Origin: an uncultured Oscillospiraceae bacterium
Lineage (GTDB): Bacteria; Bacillota; Clostridia; Oscillospirales; Oscillospiraceae
Assembly (NCBI GenBank): GCA_900756495.1
Contig: CAAEKI010000064.1
Location: forward strand, 1 to 13,346
Direction of reading: 5' to 3'
DNA length: 13,346 nucleotides
The notes under the pieces are model-generated. The model saw only the letters and a list, made by a program, of their open reading frames with translations, had not been told where the DNA came from and did not search any database. Both the position numbers and the translations under genes were made by a program. Positions 13,198 through 13,346 of this stretch are shown here, piece after piece; the first letter of the stretch is position 1, and the number at the start of each line of letters is the position of its first letter.

Positions 13198-13346
13198 ATG
13201 CCGACAACAGAAGAGAGACTTGCAGCATTGGAAACGCTTGTAGCGGGGTTGTCTGCGTCTCAGACAGCAGAAACGCCCAGCAGCTACTACACCAGCAAAT
13301 ATAGCGGCGAAGAGATAGACGCGCTGTTAGACTGGGTAGCGGCGCA
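13198..13346 (+). CDS. Downstream tail protein, 5' end only (partial)
   Basis: The visible 49 codons begin MPTTEERLAALETLVAGLSA, a short coiled-coil start, and continue with SSYYTSKYSGEEIDALLDWV. The phrase YxxKYSGEEID is one I associate with tail fibre or tail accessory proteins of gut Firmicutes phages. GGAGG (13185-13189) is 8 bases before the ATG and overlaps the stop of the hub gene. The gene runs off the window, so length and function are open; a tail fibre, baseplate or receptor-contact protein is the likely class. Confidence 0.75.
   Translation, partial: MPTTEERLAALETLVAGLSASQTAETPSSYYTSKYSGEEIDALLDWVAA

Noticed and set aside
1..13346. CRISPR array, tRNA, rRNA or insertion sequence
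   Set aside because: No regularly spaced repeats, cloverleaf-like segments, transposase motifs or terminal inverted repeats were seen on either strand.

Overview
This window is the left part of the late, virion-building half of a tailed bacteriophage or prophage with a long non-contractile tail (siphovirus, HK97-type head). The genes run rightward in the standard order: HNH nuclease, small and large terminase, portal, prohead protease, major capsid protein, head-tail connectors, tail tube, tail assembly chaperones, tape measure, and tail tip. Strong AGGAGG-type ribosome sites, moderately high GC, promoters with TTGACA/TATAAT boxes, and the family types (P27-like small terminase, HK97 portal/protease/capsid, HK97 gp10-like, phi13-like tail tube) suggest a Firmicutes host, most likely a gut Clostridia member. 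The host is an inference; no host gene is visible.

Layout. Positions 1-63 may hold the end of an upstream gene. Positions 110-735 form a separate leftward cassette: a very good promoter (705-733) with a palindrome between its boxes, a 33-residue hydrophobic peptide (579-680), a 64-residue two-helix membrane protein (311-505), a 64-residue ribbon-helix-helix protein (130-324) and an intrinsic terminator (105-141). A second, fully consensus promoter (499-527) points the opposite way, into the 3' end of the peptide gene. The pair looks like a type I toxin-antitoxin or antisense-controlled locus carried as a phage moron. A strong rightward terminator (768-804) sits just before the HNH gene and insulates or controls the late operon.

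Positions 818-3225 make the packaging machine: the HNH nuclease and both terminase subunits. A GC-rich gap at 1115-1229 is a candidate cos region. Positions 3230-6270 give the portal, the maturation protease and the capsid protein. The capsid gene ends in a run of six G followed by a stop. The -1 frame continues for 58 codons with a LEM/HeH-like domain and no start signal of its own, so a frameshifted longer capsid form is likely unless the G run is a sequence error.

Positions 6264-7515 are four small, overlapping connector and tail-completion genes. The tail tube protein (7518-8105) follows, then the chaperone pair gpG and gpGT, made by a classical -1 frameshift on a nine-A run (8451-8459). 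Next are a 668-residue tape measure, a small tail protein, and a tail hub/adhesin that ends in about 270 residues of glycine-rich sequence. The start of a further tail protein runs off the right edge. No integrase, repressor, lysis gene, tRNA or CRISPR array is present.
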